8,358 nucleotides of DNA, from NCBI GenBank assembly GCA_003554565.1, contig PWGR01000073.1, forward strand, positions 1 through 8,358, read 5' to 3'. This stretch comes from Clostridia bacterium (lineage in GTDB: Bacteria > Bacillota > Sulfobacillia > SLMV01). The stretch's first letter is position 1. The number at the start of each line of letters is the position of its first letter. The translations under genes and the position numbers were made by a program. Of the stretch, positions 6,680-8,358 are shown one piece after another. The notes beneath the pieces are model-generated. The model saw only the letters and a program-made list of their open reading frames with translations, was not told where the DNA came from and searched no databases.

Positions 6680-6777
6680 CGAGCACGGGAGGCTCCCGAG
6701 TTTCCTCTGAGAACCCATAACCGGCCAAGGTTCCATAGTCCGCCTCCGGGACGCACCTTAGGAACAGTGACTCGGAG
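6678..6777 (-). promoter_or_regulatory. Moco/Tuco-class (molybdenum or tungsten cofactor) riboswitch
   Basis: In the minus-strand RNA a closing stem P1 forms between UCCGAG (6776-6771) and CUCGGA (6683-6678). Inside, GUUCC (6765-6761) pairs with GGAAC (6734-6730), and next to that pairing are CCUAAG (6762-6757) and UAUGG (6737-6733), the two halves of the 11-nucleotide GAAA tetraloop receptor. A second arm, GGUUCUC (6715-6709) with GGGAGCC (6697-6691), is capped by GAG-GAAA-CUC (6707-6698), the matching tetraloop. A GNRA loop with its receptor and the conserved GGAAAC, AGCCUCCCG and CUCGG segments agree with what I remember of the Moco RNA motif. Genes downstream fit (mobB, Mo-fold proteins). 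The stem that distinguishes Moco from tungsten-cofactor (Tuco) versions is short or absent here, so the ligand is left open. Confidence 0.8.
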
Positions 6778-6815
6778 AATGCTAGTTTCAAGGATCACAA
6801 AGCTTGTACGCCTCT

Positions 6816-6846
6816 ATTATACCTCCACTTCACGGCCACCTGTCCA
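6816..6846 (-). promoter_or_regulatory. Sigma-A-type promoter of the riboswitch operon
   Basis: A perfect TATAAT (6821-6816) on the minus strand is preceded by TGGACA (6846-6841), five of six bases of the -35 consensus, with a 19-base spacer that is longer than ideal. Transcription would start near 6809 and run about 30 bases before riboswitch stem P1. Confidence 0.65.
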
Positions 6847-6871
6847 GCACATTTTCAAAGCAGAAGCAACG

Positions 6872-6910
6872 GGGCGAAACGAAGAAGGCCTCATCTCTTC
6901 CATCTCGCCC
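6872..6910 (-). terminator. Possible terminator hairpin of the upstream two-gene unit
   Basis: On the minus strand GGGCGA (6910-6905) pairs with TCGCCC (6877-6872), with an inner GAAGA/TCTTC helix (6900-6896 with 6885-6881). It lies after the stop at 6945 and before the next promoter, where a terminator is expected. The following bases are only moderately T-rich (CGTTGCTTCTGCTTT), so this is tentative. Confidence 0.35.
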
Positions 6911-6944
6911 GCAGCGCAGAATCCCAATCCGGTCAATGCCGCAT

Positions 6945-7568
6945 TTATTTGGGTTCATACCTCCGCAGCAGGGAACTGCCGCACTGCCCGGTCCCGGCAG
7001 AACAGCAGCCGCTCGTTTTCTGCACCCTCGGCGTGCCGAACCGGTCCGGGCGGTAGGGACGATGATACACCGTGCTCTGATGCCCTCCTGCGTCGTGTCT
7101 TTCTGATCTGCCATTGCGTTTCTCTTTTGTACCTGATGCCTCATCGCGCGAACCCGCACTTTCCTTATCAGGCATCATTTCTTCCCCCCGTTCCTCCTCG
7201 GACGACCGTGACTGCCCGTGATGATTCTTTTCAGTCAAGCTGCTCACCTCCTCCGCTGCATTGAGTTTTGACCCAGACTGCATTGCACCGTCTCGCCTCG
7301 CGTCGACGGCCAAAAGATCAGGCGGAGGGGGTTTGAAGCTTCTCAAACCCAGCACCGAACCGGAAAGGCTTCGGCTCAATCTCTCCCGCACCATTCTACC
7401 CAGTGTCGGATCGGGAGACTGTATCTGCAGATGTTGTTCGCTGGGAGACCAAGCAACCTCCGCCCCCAGGCACTGCGCCACGTACCACACAGCACTCGCC
7501 GCCTCCCGGCCCAGATCAGGTCCCAGCGCACTCATCTCCTCTCCATCGATCGTCACACGGAGGCCCAT
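6945..7568 (-). CDS. Hypothetical protein with stalk-like N-terminal domain and low-complexity tail
   Basis: The frame codes for 207 residues. The first 50 resemble the copper-amine-oxidase-like 'stalk' domain common in Firmicute surface proteins: a strand LRVTIDGEEM, then AVWYVAQCLGAEVAWSPSE and a closing strand LQIQ, matching the usual L-R-x-(I/V)-A-E-x-LGA-x-V-x-W pattern. A segment PPPPDLLAVDARRDG (about 76-90) follows. From about residue 108 the sequence is very hydrophilic and low in complexity, ending in a Ser/Gly/Cys-rich tail, with no recognisable domain and no signal peptide. It starts 7 bases after the CAP-domain gene, with only a weak AAGGG 11 bases upstream. An internal GGAGGAGG near 7250 precedes in-frame GTG and TTG codons, so the tail could be made separately. 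A frameshifted or decaying gene is also possible. The N-terminal half is more credible than the rest. Confidence 0.5.
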   Translation of the reverse strand: MGLRVTIDGEEMSALGPDLGREAASAVWYVAQCLGAEVAWSPSEQHLQIQSPDPTLGRMVRERLSRSLSGSVLGLRSFKPPPPDLLAVDARRDGAMQSGSKLNAAEEVSSLTEKNHHGQSRSSEEERGEEMMPDKESAGSRDEASGTKEKRNGRSERHDAGGHQSTVYHRPYRPDRFGTPRVQKTSGCCSAGTGQCGSSLLRRYEPK

Positions 7569-7575
7569 CCCGTCA

Positions 7576-8034
7576 TCATCCCTTCTGATTTCTGACTAGA
7601 TTCTTCACCCAGGCCCGTGCCCCGCGAGGAACCGGGCACTGGTTGTGCAAGCGGTTGAGAAATATTTGCGCCACCACCACACCGGCTCCTGGGGCATCAA
7701 CTACGCCTATTCCCGCTCGCGTGAAACGGGCCCTGAGTATATTGCGTCGATGACCGTCGCTGTCCATCAGACGGCAGTGCGCCGCCCAGACATTGCCCGC
7801 ACGGGCCAGATTTTCCCCGGCGCAGGCGAAGGGAACACCGGCATCACGCAGTCTGTCCCAGAGCGAGCCGTGAACCGGGCAGTGGTGGCTGAGCGGGCCA
7901 CTCCTGTTTTCCGCAGCGCGGATCCTGGCCAGCTGGCGGATCTTCGGGTCGAATCGCAGTGGCTTCAGCCCGCACTCCTTCCGCGCCTCATTGACCAAAC
8001 AGAAGCATGTTTTCTCGGCATCCGGACGTTCCAT
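7576..8034 (-). CDS. CAP/SCP-domain (YkwD-like) protein without a signal peptide
   Basis: A 152-residue protein that is almost entirely one CAP (SCP/PR-1) domain: CLVNEARKECGLKPL (12-26), LARIRAAE (35-42), the LSHH segment (49-51), GENLA (73-77), SDGHRRNIL (92-100), TRAGIGVV (105-112) and VAQIF (121-125). H50 or H51, E74 and H95 are candidates for the conserved CAP pocket. Bacterial relatives occur on the surface, in spores or in secreted form; a biochemical role is not established for most. Here no signal peptide or membrane segment precedes the domain, and there are seven cysteines. An in-frame TAG lies four codons before ATG 8034, which supports that start; GGAGGGAGGT lies 11 bases upstream, slightly far. 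It probably forms a two-gene unit with the next gene downstream (7-base gap). Confidence 0.88.
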   Translation of the reverse strand: MERPDAEKTCFCLVNEARKECGLKPLRFDPKIRQLARIRAAENRSGPLSHHCPVHGSLWDRLRDAGVPFACAGENLARAGNVWAAHCRLMDSDGHRRNILRARFTRAGIGVVDAPGAGVVVAQIFLNRLHNQCPVPRGARAWVKNLVRNQKG

Positions 8035-8301
8035 TCGTCCCGGCTACCTCCCTCCGTTCAAATGCAGCTTATGTTGATCAGGGATGCTCCGTACCGCCGC
8101 GCGATGAAATATGAAAAGAAGATCAGGACTGACTGTACTGGCAATGAGGGGGATGTTACGGGGCAAGGTCACTGACCATAATCATACGATCAATCACAGT
8201 AGCTGGTGGATGATCTCATCTGAATACCCCACAAAAGTACCCTGCTGCTGCAGAAAGGACGGCGTCGGCCGCAGGAGACTTGCACCGACTGGCACTTGCA
8301 C
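8035..8301. other. Intergenic region, no gene recognised
   Basis: Apart from the ribosome binding site of the CAP gene (about 8044-8055), I see no credible coding frame, tRNA or promoter with both boxes on the minus strand. Direct repeats GTGCAAGTG and GTGCAAGTC occur near 8280-8300 on the minus strand, without further structure that I can assign. Confidence 0.5.
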
Positions 8302-8358
8302 TCAGCCATGCCGGGCGTACCAGCCGCGGCCCGTCGCGAACAACGCGTACGGGCCGCG
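8302..8358 (-). CDS. Possible C-terminal end of an upstream gene
   Basis: One minus-strand frame stays open from the window edge for 18 codons to TGA at 8304-8302, reading RGPYALFATGRGWYARHG. The codons are GC-rich and the composition is protein-like, but the piece is too short to assign, and the same bases form a strong hairpin, which argues for non-coding function instead. Confidence 0.2.
   Translation of the reverse strand, partial: RGPYALFATGRGWYARHG
8325..8358. repeat. Strong GC-rich inverted repeat at the window edge
   Basis: CGCGGCCCGT (8325-8334) is the exact reverse complement of 8349-8358. Inside it CGCG (8335-8338) pairs with CGCG (8344-8347), leaving a single unpaired T at 8348 and an AACAA loop. 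The result is a 14-pair stem. No T-tract follows on either visible side, so it is not a standard intrinsic terminator as far as the window shows. Confidence 0.7.

Noticed and set aside
6830..7159. Alternative minus-strand frame of 109 codons and a possible amidase in a shifted frame
   Set aside because: No frame over this region contains recognisable amidase motifs, and the frame has no good ribosome binding site. It also runs into the promoter at its end.
5750..7264. A 504-codon plus-strand open frame
   Set aside because: It crosses the lipoprotein gene, the riboswitch, the promoter and part of the next gene in antisense. Its product is low in hydrophobic patterning and rich in Arg, Pro, Ser and His, as expected of a shadow frame.
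8190..8300. Cobalamin-riboswitch-like pieces (GGTGCAAGTC and GCTACTGTGA on the minus strand; GCAGGAGACTTGC on the plus strand)
   Set aside because: The pieces are on different strands or about 80 bases apart where the riboswitch needs about 20, and no full set of conserved boxes is present. GGTGCAAGTC also occurs in group II intron RNA, but nothing else supports an intron.
1..8358. tRNA, rRNA, CRISPR arrays and insertion sequences
   Set aside because: No cloverleaf-like segment, repeat-spacer array, transposase motif or terminal inverted repeat pair was found on either strand.

Overview
The window reads as chromosomal DNA of a fairly GC-rich, probably anaerobic Firmicute of the Clostridia/Dethiobacteria type. 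The signs are strong GGAGG ribosome binding sites, several TTG and GTG starts, a dedicated ECF transporter, a Moco-class riboswitch with an intrinsic terminator, and exported proteins rich in Asp and Glu. I cannot name the species. Every supported gene lies on the minus strand, so transcription runs from high to low coordinates.

The main content (about 6850 down to 1) looks like one operon. It has a sigma-A-like promoter (-10 at 6816-6821), then a structured leader (6678-6777) that I read as a molybdenum/tungsten cofactor (Moco/Tuco) riboswitch, then an intrinsic terminator (6621-6652) with a possible competing antiterminator. The genes follow in this order: a lipoprotein with repeated molybdopterin-oxidoreductase-like folds (5432-6520); an ECF S component with a tetra-cysteine motif (4866-5420); a membrane-anchored NPP/alkaline-phosphatase-superfamily phosphodiesterase with similar folds in front of it (3327-4832); a small membrane-anchored protein with one such fold (2822-3334); two ECF ATPases (2121-2825 and 1447-2115); EcfT (711-1466); and a MobB-like protein that runs off the window (1-695). 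Most junctions overlap or are only a few bases apart, which suggests translational coupling.

Taken together this looks like a self-contained cofactor-uptake system: an S component with its own A, A' and T subunits, surface proteins that may bind the substrate, an extracytoplasmic phosphodiesterase, and a MobB protein, all under a cofactor-sensing RNA. The most economical hypothesis is salvage of molybdopterin or a Mo/W-cofactor breakdown product. The substrate is inferred from context and nothing in the sequence proves it.

Upstream (about 6872-8034) is a separate two-gene minus-strand unit: a CAP/SCP-domain protein without a signal peptide (7576-8034), followed by a poorly conserved protein with a stalk-like N-terminus and a low-complexity tail (6945-7568). 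The last 324 bases (8035-8358) contain no convincing complete gene. They hold the possible end of one reading frame and a very strong GC-rich hairpin at the window edge.
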